Assembly: GCF_016755635.1 (NCBI RefSeq)
Contig: NZ_CP051500.1
Span: 620,001-684,000 of the forward strand
Length of the DNA stretch: 64,000 nucleotides
DNA from: Helicobacter pylori
GTDB taxonomy: Bacteria; Campylobacterota; Campylobacteria; Campylobacterales; Helicobacteraceae
Direction of reading: 5' to 3'
The translations under genes and the position numbers were made by a program. Of the stretch, positions 1 to 10,130 are shown one piece after another. A model generated the notes under the pieces. It was given only the letters and a program-made list of their open reading frames with translations. It had not been told where the DNA came from and ran no database searches. Within the stretch, counting starts at the first letter, position 1; each line of letters opens with the position of its first letter.

Positions 1-241
1 CACGCTTTATAGCGATTCGCAATACGTGTGCCAAGCGATCAATGTGTGGCTAGCTAACTGGCAAAAAAAGAATTTTTCTAAAGTTAAAAATGTGGATTTA
101 TGGAAAGAATTTGTAAAAGTCTCTAAAGGGCATTTGATTGTGGCTGTTTGGATCAAGGGGCATAATGGGCATGCCGAGAATGAACGATGCGACAGCCTCG
201 CTAAATTAGAGGCGCAAAAACGGGTCAAAACGACCACTTAA
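1..241 (+). CDS. rnhA: Ribonuclease HI, C-terminal part (cut by window start)
   Basis: Only the last 79 codons are present, reading in frame from base 2. RNase HI degrades the RNA strand of RNA-DNA hybrids in the cytoplasm. The visible part has a YSDSQYV segment with a conserved active-site Asp, and near the end KGHNGHAENERCD, which matches the family's His loop and final Asp. The stop at 239-241 lies 11 bases before the rnc start, so the two are probably co-transcribed. The N-terminal catalytic residues are outside the window, so completeness cannot be judged. Confidence 0.93.
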   Translation, partial: TLYSDSQYVCQAINVWLANWQKKNFSKVKNVDLWKEFVKVSKGHLIVAVWIKGHNGHAENERCDSLAKLEAQKRVKTTT

Positions 242-252
242 AGGGAGAAATG

Positions 253-972
253 ATGAAAAACAAACGCTCTCAAAATAGCCCTTATGTAACGCCTAATAAC
301 CCTTATACAACGCTAGAAAAAGCTTTAGGGTATTCTTTTAAAGACAAGCGTTTATTGGAACAAGCCTTAACGCATAAATCATGCAAGCTCGCTTTGAACA
401 ATGAGCGCTTGGAATTTTTGGGCGATGCGGTGTTGGGCTTGGTGATAGGGGAGTTGCTATACCATAAATTCTACCAATACGATGAGGGCAAACTCTCTAA
501 ATTAAGGGCTTCTATTGTGAGTGCGCATGGTTTCACTAAATTAGCGAAAGCGATCGCTTTACAAGATTATTTGCGCGTTTCTTCTTCTGAAGAAATTTCT
601 AAGGGGAGAGAAAAACCCTCTATTTTATCAAGCGCTTTTGAGGCTTTAATGGCCGGGGTGTATTTAGAAGCAGGGTTAGCTAAGGTGCGTAAAATCATAC
701 AGAATTTACTCAATCGCGCTTACAAGCGTTTGGATTTGGAGCATTTGTTTATGGACTATAAAACCGCTTTACAGGAATTGACCCAAGCGCAATTTTGCGT
801 GATCCCTTCGTACCAATTACTCCAAGAAAAAGGCCCCGATCACCATAAAGAATTTGAAATGGCTCTATACATTCAAGATAAAATGTATGCGACCGCTAAA
901 GGCAAAAGCAAAAAAGAAGCCGAACAGCAATGCGCTTATTATGCGCTTCAAAAACTGAAGGAAGCCAAATGA
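253..972 (+). CDS. rnc: Ribonuclease III
   Basis: Double-strand-specific endoribonuclease that matures rRNA and processes structured RNA in the cytoplasm. The N-terminal endonuclease domain has the signature [12 protein letters not shown], with acidic metal-binding residues. The C-terminal third is a double-stranded RNA-binding domain (basic [13 protein letters not shown] segment near the end). Length is 239 residues from the second of two adjacent ATGs, as expected for this family. The Shine-Dalgarno GGAG at 244-247 is 5 bases from ATG 253 and only 2 from ATG 250, so 253 is preferred. The stop overlaps the aroC start by 4 bases (ATGA), which suggests translational coupling. Confidence 0.95.
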   Translation: MKNKRSQNSPYVTPNNPYTTLEKALGYSFKDKRLLEQALTHKSCKLALNNERLEFLGDAVLGLVIGELLYHKFYQYDEGKLSKLRASIVSAHGFTKLAKAIALQDYLRVSSSEEISKGREKPSILSSAFEALMAGVYLEAGLAKVRKIIQNLLNRAYKRLDLEHLFMDYKTALQELTQAQFCVIPSYQLLQEKGPDHHKEFEMALYIQDKMYATAKGKSKKEAEQQCAYYALQKLKEAK

Positions 973-2066
973 ACACTTTGGGGCGTTTTTTAAGACTCAC
1001 GACTTTTGGGGAATCGCATGGGGATGTGATAGGGGGGGTATTAGACGGCATGCCTAGCGGGATTAAAATAGACTATGACTTATTAGAAAATGAAATGAAG
1101 CGCCGCCAAGGGGGGAGGAATGTTTTCATTACGCCACGAAAAGAGGACGATAAAGTGGAAATAACAAGCGGGGTTTTTGAAGGTTTTAGCACAGGGACGC
1201 CCATAGGGTTTTTAATCCACAACCAAAGGGCTAGGAGTAAGGATTATAATAACATTAAAAACCTTTTTAGGCCTAGCCATGCGGATTTCACTTATTTCCA
1301 TAAATACGGCATTAGGGATTTTAGGGGTGGGGGGAGGAGTTCGGCTAGAGAGAGCGCTATAAGAGTGGCTGCTGGGGCGTTTGCTAAAATGCTTTTGAGA
1401 GAAATTGGTATTGTTTGTGAAAGCGGGATTATTAAAATTGGGGGCATTGAAGCCAAAAATTACGATTTTAATCACGCCTTAAAAAGCGAGATTTTTGCCT
1501 TAGATGAAGAACAAGAAGAAGCGCAAAAAACAGCCATTCAAAACGCTATCAAAAACCACGATAGCATTGGGGGTGTGGCTTTGATTAGAGCGAGGAGCGC
1601 AAAAACTAATCAAAAGCTCCCCATTGGCTTGGGTCAAGGGCTATACGCTAAATTAGACGCTAAAATCGCTGAAGCGATGATGGGGCTTAATGGGGTGAAA
1701 GCGGTTGAAATAGGCAAAGGGGTAGAAAGCTCTTTACTAAAAGGCTCAGAGTATAACGATTTAATGAATCAAAAAGGGTTTTTGAGCAATCATAGTGGGG
1801 GGGTTTTAGGGGGCATGAGCAATGGGGAAGAAATTATTGTTAGAGTGCATTTCAAACCCACGCCAAGCATTTTCCAACCTCAACAAACCATAGACATCAA
1901 TAATAACGAATGCGAATGCTTGTTAAAGGGTAGGCATGATCCTTGCATTGCGATTAGAGGGAGTGTGGTGTGCGAGAGTTTGTTAGCGTTGGTGTTAGCC
2001 GATATGGTATTACTCAATTTGACTTCAAAAATAGAGTATTTAAAAACGATTTATAATGAGAATTAA
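969..2066 (+). CDS. aroC: Chorismate synthase
   Basis: Last step of the shikimate pathway: converts 5-enolpyruvylshikimate-3-phosphate to chorismate with reduced FMN. The 365-residue product starts [18 protein letters not shown], the conserved N-terminus with the FMN/substrate His. It also contains [10 protein letters not shown] and a C-terminal RHDPC segment typical of AroC. A longer in-frame ORF starts at 930, but ATG 969 has AAGGAAG just upstream, gives the family N-terminus, and overlaps the rnc stop by 4 bases. Two G7 tracts lie inside the coding sequence (1032-1038 and 1797-1803); both are in frame and the gene is intact. Confidence 0.96.
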   Translation: MNTLGRFLRLTTFGESHGDVIGGVLDGMPSGIKIDYDLLENEMKRRQGGRNVFITPRKEDDKVEITSGVFEGFSTGTPIGFLIHNQRARSKDYNNIKNLFRPSHADFTYFHKYGIRDFRGGGRSSARESAIRVAAGAFAKMLLREIGIVCESGIIKIGGIEAKNYDFNHALKSEIFALDEEQEEAQKTAIQNAIKNHDSIGGVALIRARSAKTNQKLPIGLGQGLYAKLDAKIAEAMMGLNGVKAVEIGKGVESSLLKGSEYNDLMNQKGFLSNHSGGVLGGMSNGEEIIVRVHFKPTPSIFQPQQTIDINNNECECLLKGRHDPCIAIRGSVVCESLLALVLADMVLLNLTSKIEYLKTIYNEN

Positions 2067-2102
2067 ACGAAATTGGATACAATCAGCTTAAAAAGGATAT
2101 AA

Positions 2103-2618
2103 ATGGAAAAATTACCTAAAAAACGAGTTTCTAAAACCAAATCACAAAAACTTATCCATAGCTTAACCACCCAAAAAAACAGAGCCTTTCTCAAAAAAAT
2201 CAGTGCTAATGAAATGCTTTTAGAGTTAGAAAAAGGGGCGTTTAAAAAAAATGAAGCTTATTTTATTTCTGATGAAGAAGATAAAAATTACGTTTTAGTG
2301 CCGGACAATGTGATCTCTCTTTTAGCAGAAAACGCCAGAAAGGCTTTTGAAGCCAGGCTCAGGGCGGAATTAGAAAGGGATATTATCACCCAAGCGCCGA
2401 TTGATTTTGAAGACGTGCGCGAAGTTTCTTTGCAATTGTTAGAAAATTTACGCCAAAAAGACGGGAATTTGCCCAATATCAACACCTTAAATTTTGTCAA
2501 ACAAATCAAAAAAGAACACCCTAATTTATTCTTTAATTTTGACAACATGTTCAAACAACCCCCTTTTAATGAAAATAATTTTGAAAATTTTGACAACAGC
2601 GATGAGGAAAATTTTTAA
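2103..2618 (+). CDS. Conserved hypothetical protein of H. pylori (aroC-hemN spacer gene)
   Basis: I do not recognise a family. The 171-residue product has a very basic N-terminus (about residues 1-30, many Lys), a charged middle with a likely helical Ala/Arg/Glu segment (about 75-95), and an acidic, Phe- and Asn-rich tail ending in repeated ENF/NFD segments. No signal peptide or membrane segment is visible, so it is probably cytoplasmic. A good Shine-Dalgarno (AAAAAGGA) precedes the ATG, and the stop overlaps the hemN ATG by 1 base (TAATG), so it is in the same operon. The polar composition and acidic tail would fit a protein or nucleic-acid partner, but that is only a guess. Confidence 0.8.
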
Positions 2619-3991
2619 TGCAAACCATTGATTTTGAAAAATTTTCACAATACTCCAAGCCCGGCCCACGATACACCAGCTACCCAACAGCGGTGGAGTT
2701 TAACGAAAATTTTAATGAAGAGAGCTTGAAAACGGCGTTTTTTAACCATGACAACCTCAAAAACCCCATGCCTTTATCGCTTTATACCCATTTGCCCTTT
2801 TGCAGGAGCGCGTGTTATTTTTGCGCTTGTTCAGTCATTTACACCAGTTTAGAAGAGAAAAAAGTCCGCTATATCAGCTACCTTAAAAAAGAACTCGCCC
2901 TTTTAAAAAACGCCATGGATACCAACAGAGAAGTGGCGCAATTCCACTATGGAGGCGGCACGCCGACCTTTTTTTCACCCATTCAATTAGATGAGATCAC
3001 CCAAAGCATTCAAGAAGTTTTCCCCAATTTCAGCAAAGATATTGAAATGAGTTGTGAGATTGACCCTAGGCATTTCACTAAAGAACACATGCAAACCTTG
3101 TTTGATAGGGGGTTTAACCGCTTGAGTTTTGGAGTTCAGGATTTTGATTTGGAAGTTCAAAAAGCCATTCATAGAATCCAGCCTTTTGAAATGGTTCAAG
3201 AATCCGTGAAGCTCGCTAGAGATTACGGCATCAAATCCATTAATTTTGATTTAATTTATGGCTTACCCAACCAGACTAAAGAGGGTTTTTTAAAAACTTT
3301 GGAATGGGTTTTGAAACTGGATCCGGACCGGTTAGCGGTGTTTAATTACGCACATGTGCCTTGGGTGAAAAAAACGATGCGTAAAATTGATGAAACCTTA
3401 TTGCCAAGCCCTAGAGACAAACTAGAGATTTTAGAAGCTCTGATTAGCTTTTTAGAAAAAGCCAATTATCAAATGATAGGCATGGATCATTTCGCTAAAA
3501 GCGATAATGAATTGTATCTAGCCCTTCAAAAAGCGGAATTGCGCCGTAATTTTCAAGGCTATACCACGAAAAAATTCACTCAAACCATTGGCATTGGCGT
3601 TACAAGCATTGGCGAAGGGAGCGATTATTACACGCAAAATTATAAGGATTTGCACCACTATGAAAAAGCCCTTGATTTGGGGCATTTACCGGTAGAAAGG
3701 GGTGTAGTGCTCAGCCAAGAAGATGTGTTAAGAAAGGAAGTCATCATGCAGATGATGAGCAATTTAAAATTGGATTACTCTAAGATTGAAGAAAAATTTT
3801 CTGTTGATTTTAAAGCGCATTTTAAAAAAGAATTAGAAAAATTAAAGCCTTATGAAGAAGCGGGCCTGCTTTCATTCAATTCTAAAGGCTTTGAGATGAC
3901 GAGAACAGGGGGCATGCTCGTAAGAAACATGGCCATGGAGTTTGACGCGTATTTGCGTGGGGGCGAAAAACATTTCAGTAAAACGCTATGA
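2618..3991 (+). CDS. hemN: Oxygen-independent coproporphyrinogen III dehydrogenase (radical SAM)
   Basis: Converts coproporphyrinogen III to protoporphyrinogen IX in haem synthesis without oxygen, which fits a microaerophile. The 457-residue length is normal for HemN. The radical SAM cluster motif CxxxCxxCxC is present as C62, C66, C69 and C71, followed by YGGGTPTF (SAM-binding glycines) and SFGVQDF. The N-terminal YSKPGPRYTSYPTA segment is characteristic of true HemN rather than the HemW paralogue. It overlaps the upstream gene by 1 base and the following gene by 4 bases. Confidence 0.94.
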   Translation: MQTIDFEKFSQYSKPGPRYTSYPTAVEFNENFNEESLKTAFFNHDNLKNPMPLSLYTHLPFCRSACYFCACSVIYTSLEEKKVRYISYLKKELALLKNAMDTNREVAQFHYGGGTPTFFSPIQLDEITQSIQEVFPNFSKDIEMSCEIDPRHFTKEHMQTLFDRGFNRLSFGVQDFDLEVQKAIHRIQPFEMVQESVKLARDYGIKSINFDLIYGLPNQTKEGFLKTLEWVLKLDPDRLAVFNYAHVPWVKKTMRKIDETLLPSPRDKLEILEALISFLEKANYQMIGMDHFAKSDNELYLALQKAELRRNFQGYTTKKFTQTIGIGVTSIGEGSDYYTQNYKDLHHYEKALDLGHLPVERGVVLSQEDVLRKEVIMQMMSNLKLDYSKIEEKFSVDFKAHFKKELEKLKPYEEAGLLSFNSKGFEMTRTGGMLVRNMAMEFDAYLRGGEKHFSKTL

Positions 3992-5289
3992 ATGAGAATA
4001 TTAATGAAAATATTTTTGAAGAAGTAGGGGACGCTTGCGTTAAATGCGCTAAATGCGTGCCAGGCTGCACCATATACCGCATCCATAAAGACGAGGCGAC
4101 TTCGCCTAGGGGCTTTTTAGATTTGATGCGCCTAAACGCTCAAAACAAGCTCCAATTAGACGCAAATTTAAAACACCTTTTAGAAACTTGCTTTTTATGC
4201 ACCGCTTGTGTGGAAATTTGCCCTTTTCATTTGCCCATAGACACTTTAATAGAAAAAGCCAGAGAAAAAATCGCTCAAAAGCATGGCATCGCTTGGTATA
4301 AAAAGTCCTATTTTTCCCTTTTAAAAAACCGCAAAAAAATGGATAGGGTGTTTTCAACTGCGCATTTTTTAGCCCCTTGTATCTTCAAGCAAGTGGGGGA
4401 TAGTTTAGAGCCTAGGGCGGTGTTTAAAGGCTTGTTCAAACGCTTTAAAAAAAGCGCTCTGCCTCCCTTAAATCAAAAAAGTTTTTTACAAAAGCATGCA
4501 GAGGTTAAGCCTTTAGAAAACCCCATTCAAAAAGTGGCGATTTTTATAGGGTGCTTGAGCAATTACCATTACCAGCAAGTGGGGGAAAGCTTGTTGTATA
4601 TTTTAGAAAAACTCAACATTCAAGCGATCATCCCTAAGCAAGAATGCTGCTCAGCGCCTGCGTATTTTACCGGCGATAAAGACACCACGCTTTTTTTAGT
4701 GAAAAAAAACATAGAATGGTTTGAAAGCTATTTAGATGAAGTGGATGCAATCATTGTGCCTGAAGCCACATGCGCTAGCATGCTCATCAACGATTATTAC
4801 AAGGTTTTTTTAGGCGAAAAAGATAAGGATTTGTATGTGAAGCGCTTGGAAAAAATCACGCCTAAAATCTATCTGGCGAGCGTGTTTTTAGAGAAACACA
4901 CCCCTTTAAAACATCTTTTAGAAAAAATCCCTAAGGGAAAAAAAGAGACTATCACCTATCATAACCCTTGCCATGCCAAAAAAACCCTAAACGCTCATAA
5001 AGAAGTGCGCAACTTGCTCAATTCGCATTATGAAATTAAAGAAATGCCGGATAATTGTTGCGGTTTTGGGGGGATTACGATGCAAACAGAAAAGGCGGGA
5101 TTTTCTTTAAAAGTAGGGCTTCTTAGGGCTAAAGAAATCATGGACACTAAAGCTGAAATTTTAAGCGCTGAATGCGGGGCATGCCACATGCAATTAAATA
5201 ACGCCTTAAAGTCTTTAGACGACCCTAACACCCCGCAATTTTCGCACCCTTTAGAACTCATCGCTAAAGCTTTAAAAAGCGCTGAATAA
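3988..5289 (+). CDS. glpC: Iron-sulfur oxidoreductase with two 4Fe-4S clusters and CCG domains (GlpC/GlcF type)
   Basis: The 433-residue product has two N-terminal ferredoxin-like clusters (C17, C20, C23, C27 and C68, C71, C74, C78). Two cysteine-rich CCG domains follow, seen in GCLSNY, ECCSAPAYFTG, NPCHAKKT and NCCGFGG. This architecture belongs to GlpC of anaerobic glycerol-3-phosphate dehydrogenase and GlcF of glycolate oxidase, the electron-transfer subunits that sit at the membrane with a flavoprotein partner. No flavin subunit gene is adjacent, so the substrate cannot be assigned from context. The symbol follows the traditional H. pylori name. The start overlaps the hemN stop by 4 bases. 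Confidence 0.85.
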   Translation: MNENINENIFEEVGDACVKCAKCVPGCTIYRIHKDEATSPRGFLDLMRLNAQNKLQLDANLKHLLETCFLCTACVEICPFHLPIDTLIEKAREKIAQKHGIAWYKKSYFSLLKNRKKMDRVFSTAHFLAPCIFKQVGDSLEPRAVFKGLFKRFKKSALPPLNQKSFLQKHAEVKPLENPIQKVAIFIGCLSNYHYQQVGESLLYILEKLNIQAIIPKQECCSAPAYFTGDKDTTLFLVKKNIEWFESYLDEVDAIIVPEATCASMLINDYYKVFLGEKDKDLYVKRLEKITPKIYLASVFLEKHTPLKHLLEKIPKGKKETITYHNPCHAKKTLNAHKEVRNLLNSHYEIKEMPDNCCGFGGITMQTEKAGFSLKVGLLRAKEIMDTKAEILSAECGACHMQLNNALKSLDDPNTPQFSHPLELIAKALKSAE

Positions 5290-5325
5290 AAAGCCTTTTT
5301 AACCCCACTTTCTAACATCTTTTTA

Positions 5326-5331
5326 TATAAT
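5326..5331 (+). promoter_or_regulatory. -10 element upstream of the Type ISP enzyme
   Basis: TATAAT lies 35 bases upstream of the ATG at 5367 in a 77-base AT-rich gap. AAGGA (5356-5360) provides the ribosome binding site. H. pylori sigma-80 promoters rely mainly on the -10 hexamer. This suggests the restriction module has its own promoter, separate from the upstream operon. Confidence 0.55.
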
Positions 5332-5366
5332 GTAAAACTTTATAACACTATTATAAGGAATGAAAA

Positions 5367-8300
5367 ATGTCAGAAATCAGCACCTACAAACTCATCAAAC
5401 AAAAACTGCACGCCATACCTAACCTTCGCCATAAAGGGAGCTTGTTTGAAAAAATTTCTAAGCAATTTTTACAAGAGCATGACAGCGCTAACGAATACGA
5501 GTCTATTCAGCTTTGGAGCGATTGGGAATTAAGGGGGAATGAGAGCGATCGTGGGATTGATATGGTGATTACAACGACTTCAAAAGAATACATCGCCGTG
5601 CAATGCAAATTCCACCAAGACAGCGTCTCATTGAACGACCTTTCAACTTTTTTATCCAAATTACAAAGCGGGGTAAAAGAGGTTAGTTTTAAAAAAGGGA
5701 TCATCATCTCCACTTCTAATTTAACCTCAGCCGCTCTTAACGAAATTGAACAAATCAGAAGAAGCAAAGGGATTGATATTGTTGAAATCGCTGAAGAGGA
5801 TTTTATCTATTCTCAGATTGATTGGGAAAAGTTTGATCCTATGCAAACTCAAGGCGAACTCCCCTTATGCGATAAGAAAAAGCCACGCCCTCACCAAATA
5901 GAAGCGATAAAAGCCACCAAAGAGTATTTTTCTGACCCTAAAAACACTAGAGGCAAGCTCATTATGGCATGCGGGACAGGCAAAACCTACACTTCTTTAA
6001 AAATCATGGAAGCTTTAGATCCCAAAATCACGCTTTTTTTAGCGCCAAGCATCGCTTTGCTTTCTCAAACTTTTAGAGAATACGCGCAAGAAAAAAGCGA
6101 GCCTTTTTACGCTTCTATCGTGTGCAGCGATGATAAAGTCGGGCAAAGTAAGAATGAAGACAATGACGATATTAAATTTTCTGAGCTCCCTTTAAAGCCC
6201 TCCACTCGCCTTGAAGACATTTTAAGCACTTATGAAAAAGCGCAAAAAGAAAACAAGCGCTTCATTATCTTTTCAACTTATCAAAGCGCGTTGCGTATTA
6301 AAGAAGCGCAAGAAGCGGGTTTGAATGGAATCGATCTCATTATTTGCGATGAAGCCCACAGAACGGTAGGGGCTATGTATTCTAGTAATGAAAGGGACGA
6401 TAAAAACGCTTTCACGCTTTGCCACAGCGATGAAAATATCAAGGCTAAAAAACGCCTGTATATGACCGCCACGCCTAAAGTGTATAGCGAAAGTTCCAAA
6501 GCTAAAGCCAAAGAGAGCGATAACGTTATCTATTCAATGGATGATGCGGATACTTTTGGCGAAGAAATCTATACGCTCAATTTTGAAAGAGCGATCGCTT
6601 TGGATCTCCTAACCGATTATAAAGTCATCATTTTAGCGGTGCGAAAAGAAAATTTAAGCGGCGTTACTAACAGCGTGAATAAGAAAATCAGCCAGCTCAA
6701 AGCCAAAGGCACTAAGTTGGATAAAAAGCTCATCAATAACGAATTTGTGTGCAAGATCGTTGGCACGCATAAAGGGTTAGCCAAACAGGATTTGATCGCT
6801 TTAGACGATGAAAACAAAGAAAACAACGACTTGAAAAACAAAGCAGACACCTTTATTTCTCAAAGAGCCATAAACTTTTGTAAAAGCATACAAACGAGCA
6901 AGAACATTAAAGACTCCTTTGAAACGATCATGGAATGCTATGATGAAGAGTTGAAGAAAAAGAGTTTTAAAAACCTAAAAATCAGCATCGATCACATTGA
7001 TGGCACCATGAATTGTAAGGAGAGGCTTGAAAAATTAGAAAACTTGAACCAATTCGAGCCTAACACTTGCAAGGTTTTAAGTAATGCTAGGTGTTTGAGC
7101 GAAGGGGTGGATGTCCCAGCACTAGATAGCATCGTCTTTTTTGATGGCAAAAGCGCGATGGTGGATATTATCCAAGCGGTGGGTAGGGTGATGCGCAAAG
7201 CCAAACACAAGAAAAGAGGCTATATCATTTTGCCTATCGCTTTAGAAGAGAGCGAGATTAAAAACTTAGATGAAGCCGTCAATAACACCAATTTCAAAAA
7301 CATTTGGAAAGTGATAAAAGCCTTAAGAAGCCATGATTCAAGCCTGGTTGATGAAGCCACTTTTAAAGAAAAAATCAAAATCTTCGGGAGTGATGATGGC
7401 AAAAAGCAAAACGATGAAAAAACCCTTTTTGACGCTATCTTTTTGCAAGATCTAGCGGACGCTGTGTATAACGTCATGCCCACTAAATTAGGGGATAGGA
7501 ATTATTGGGAAAATTTCACCAAAAAAACGGGCAACATCGCAAGGACCTTGAACAACCGCTTGAAAATTATTTTTGAAAAAAACCCTGAAATTTTTGACAA
7601 CTTTTTAACTTCGTTAAGAGGCAATATCCATCAAAACATCAAAGAAGAGGAAGCCTTGGACATGATCACTTCTCACGTCATCACTAAGCCCATTTTTGAT
7701 GCACTTTTTGGGGACAATATTAAAAACCCTATCGCAAAAGCCTTGGATAAAATGGTTTTAAAACTCTCTAGCTTGGGATTAGAAGGAGAAACTAAAGATC
7801 TTAAAAACCTCTATGAAAGCGTGAAAACAGAAGCCATGCGCGCCAAAAGCCAAAAAAGCCAACAAGAACTCATTAAAAACCTCTACAACACTTTCTTTAA
7901 AGAAGCCTTTAGAAAGCAAAGCGAAAAACTAGGGATCGTTTATACGCCTATAGAGGTGGTGGATTTCATTTTAAGAGCCACTAACGGCATTTTGAAAAAG
8001 CATTTCAACACGGATTTTAACGATCAAAACATCACGATTTTTGACCCATTCACGGGCACCGGGAGTTTTATCGCCCGTTTGCTTTCTAAAGAAAACGCGC
8101 TCATTAGCGACGAAGCCTTAAAAGAGAAGTTTCAAAAAGGTTTGTTCGCTTTTGACATCGTGCTTTTATCTTATTACATCGCTTTAATCAATATCACCCA
8201 AGCCGCGCAAAATAGGGACAGCTCGTTAACAAATTTCAAAAACATCGCGCTCACGGACAGCCTGGATTATTTAGAAGAAAAAAGCGCTAAGGGGGTAATC

Positions 8301-10130
8301 CCTGGCTTTGAAGATTTGAAAGAAAACAAAGAAATCAAATCCACTATAGAAAAACAAAACATTAGAGTCATCATCGGCAACCCGCCTTATTCAGCCGGCG
8401 CAAAAAGCGAAAACGACAACAACCAAAACCTTTCACACCCCAAGCTTGAAAAAAGGGTTACTGAAAAATACGGCAAAAATTCCACCGCCAAAGTGGGGAA
8501 AACCACACAAGACACGCTCATCCAGTCAATACGCATGGCGAGCGATGTTATTAAAGATAAGGGGGTGGTAGGCTTTGTGGTGAACGGGAGTTTTATTGAC
8601 TCTAAAAGCGCGGATGGGTTTAGGAAATGCGTGGCGCAAGAATTTGCACATCTTTATGCGCTGAATTTAAGGGGGAATGCTAGGACTTCAGGGGAGAAGA
8701 GAAAAAAAGAAGGCGATGGAATTTTTGATAGCGGATCCAGGGCGACGATAGCGATCGTCTTTTTTGTGAAAGACAAGAGCGTAAACAACAATACAATCCA
8801 TTACTATGAAGTGGAGGATTATTTGAAAAGAGAAGAAAAACTCAACTTGCTCGCGGGTTTTGAAAATTTAGAATCTGTGCCTTTTAAGGAAATCACCCCA
8901 AATGCTAAAGGCGATTGGATCAACCAAAGGAATGACGGCTTTGAAAAACTCATCCCCTTAAAAAGAGACAAAAAATCAAAAATATTTGATACTATTTTTG
9001 ATTTAAATTCTAGCGGCGTGGTGAGCGGGCGTGATCCTTGGGTGTATAACTTTTCTCCAAACGCTTTAATGCATTCGGTGCAAAACTGCATTGACGCTTA
9101 TAACGCTGATTTGAAGCGCTTCAATGAGGTTTTTAGGGAAGCCTTCAAACAACGCGCTAAAGGCGTCAAAGCAGACAAACTCCATAAACACCTTAATGAT
9201 AAAGAAATCACCACCGATAAAACGAAAATCGCTTGGACTCGTAGTTTGAAAAAAGGATTTATTAAAAATAAAAACCTGCCAGAAAGCGGCATGGAGCGTG
9301 CAAGGTTAGCCTTGTACCGCCCTTTTAACAAACAATGGCTTTATTTTGATAAAAATTTAAACGAAGAACAATCCCAATTGCCAAAAATTTTCCCGGATAA
9401 AAGCGCTCAGAATGTGGTGATTAATACCACAATAAGGAATTTTAGCGCTCTTGTAAGCGATTTTATTTCTAATTGTGATTTGATCTCGCACAATCAAGCT
9501 TACCCTTTGTATTATTACGATGGTTTGGGGAATCGCCATTATGCGATCAGCGGCTATGCGCTCAATTTGTTCCGGAAACATTATGAAGATAACTCTATCG
9601 CTGAAGAAGAGATTTTTTATTACATTTATGCGATTTTCCACCATAAAGGCTATTTGGAAAAATACAAAAATTCCCTCGCTAAAGAAGCGCCGCGCATCGG
9701 TTTGAGTGAGGATTTTAAAGAACTCTCTATTCTTGGTAAAGAATTAGCCGAATTGCACCTTAACTATGAGAGTGGGGAAATGCACGAGAGCGTTGCATAC
9801 AACTTATTAGAGAACGCCGGAATGGAGGGCTATTATGATGTGGTTCAAATGAAAAAGGATAAAAAAGGGGATCGCATCCAATACAATCACCATATCACCA
9901 TCACTAAAATCCCACAAAAAGCCTTTGACTATGTGGTGAATGGTAGAAGTGCGATTGACTGGGTGATCGAACGCTATTCAATCACTAAAGATAAAGACAG
10001 CTTGATTGGAAACAACCCGAACGATTACGCCGGCGGCCAATACGTTTTTGAACTCCTTTGTAGGGTCATCAAACTTTCTGAAAAAAGCGTGGATTTGATT
10101 GAAAAGATCAGCATGAAGAGGTTTGAGTGA
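5367..10130 (+). CDS. Single-chain Type ISP restriction-modification enzyme (nuclease, SF2 helicase, N6-adenine methyltransferase, target recognition)
   Basis: The 1587-residue size and domain order match LlaGI/LlaBIII-type Type ISP enzymes. Residues 1-160 form an Mrr-like PD-(D/E)xK nuclease (E29, D65, QCK at 79-81). The SF2 ATPase follows, with PRPHQ at 174-178, Walker A CGTGKT at 202-207, DEAH at 328-331, TATP at 367-370 and QAVGRVMR near 603-610. A gamma-class N6-adenine methyltransferase comes next, with FDPFTGTGSF at 892-901 and NPPY at 1005-1008. The last roughly 400 residues would be the target recognition domain. Such enzymes methylate one adenine strand, translocate on DNA and cut when two converge. 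All catalytic motifs are intact and there is no frameshift or long homopolymer, so it is probably active. The target sequence cannot be predicted. Confidence 0.9.
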   Translation: MSEISTYKLIKQKLHAIPNLRHKGSLFEKISKQFLQEHDSANEYESIQLWSDWELRGNESDRGIDMVITTTSKEYIAVQCKFHQDSVSLNDLSTFLSKLQSGVKEVSFKKGIIISTSNLTSAALNEIEQIRRSKGIDIVEIAEEDFIYSQIDWEKFDPMQTQGELPLCDKKKPRPHQIEAIKATKEYFSDPKNTRGKLIMACGTGKTYTSLKIMEALDPKITLFLAPSIALLSQTFREYAQEKSEPFYASIVCSDDKVGQSKNEDNDDIKFSELPLKPSTRLEDILSTYEKAQKENKRFIIFSTYQSALRIKEAQEAGLNGIDLIICDEAHRTVGAMYSSNERDDKNAFTLCHSDENIKAKKRLYMTATPKVYSESSKAKAKESDNVIYSMDDADTFGEEIYTLNFERAIALDLLTDYKVIILAVRKENLSGVTNSVNKKISQLKAKGTKLDKKLINNEFVCKIVGTHKGLAKQDLIALDDENKENNDLKNKADTFISQRAINFCKSIQTSKNIKDSFETIMECYDEELKKKSFKNLKISIDHIDGTMNCKERLEKLENLNQFEPNTCKVLSNARCLSEGVDVPALDSIVFFDGKSAMVDIIQAVGRVMRKAKHKKRGYIILPIALEESEIKNLDEAVNNTNFKNIWKVIKALRSHDSSLVDEATFKEKIKIFGSDDGKKQNDEKTLFDAIFLQDLADAVYNVMPTKLGDRNYWENFTKKTGNIARTLNNRLKIIFEKNPEIFDNFLTSLRGNIHQNIKEEEALDMITSHVITKPIFDALFGDNIKNPIAKALDKMVLKLSSLGLEGETKDLKNLYESVKTEAMRAKSQKSQQELIKNLYNTFFKEAFRKQSEKLGIVYTPIEVVDFILRATNGILKKHFNTDFNDQNITIFDPFTGTGSFIARLLSKENALISDEALKEKFQKGLFAFDIVLLSYYIALINITQAAQNRDSSLTNFKNIALTDSLDYLEEKSAKGVIPGFEDLKENKEIKSTIEKQNIRVIIGNPPYSAGAKSENDNNQNLSHPKLEKRVTEKYGKNSTAKVGKTTQDTLIQSIRMASDVIKDKGVVGFVVNGSFIDSKSADGFRKCVAQEFAHLYALNLRGNARTSGEKRKKEGDGIFDSGSRATIAIVFFVKDKSVNNNTIHYYEVEDYLKREEKLNLLAGFENLESVPFKEITPNAKGDWINQRNDGFEKLIPLKRDKKSKIFDTIFDLNSSGVVSGRDPWVYNFSPNALMHSVQNCIDAYNADLKRFNEVFREAFKQRAKGVKADKLHKHLNDKEITTDKTKIAWTRSLKKGFIKNKNLPESGMERARLALYRPFNKQWLYFDKNLNEEQSQLPKIFPDKSAQNVVINTTIRNFSALVSDFISNCDLISHNQAYPLYYYDGLGNRHYAISGYALNLFRKHYEDNSIAEEEIFYYIYAIFHHKGYLEKYKNSLAKEAPRIGLSEDFKELSILGKELAELHLNYESGEMHESVAYNLLENAGMEGYYDVVQMKKDKKGDRIQYNHHITITKIPQKAFDYVVNGRSAIDWVIERYSITKDKDSLIGNNPNDYAGGQYVFELLCRVIKLSEKSVDLIEKISMKRFE

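Noticed and set aside
1032-1803. Two G7 tracts in aroC (1032-1038 and 1797-1803) as phase-variation sites
   Set aside because: The gene is essential-type and intact, the runs are short, and both code for conserved Gly-containing segments.
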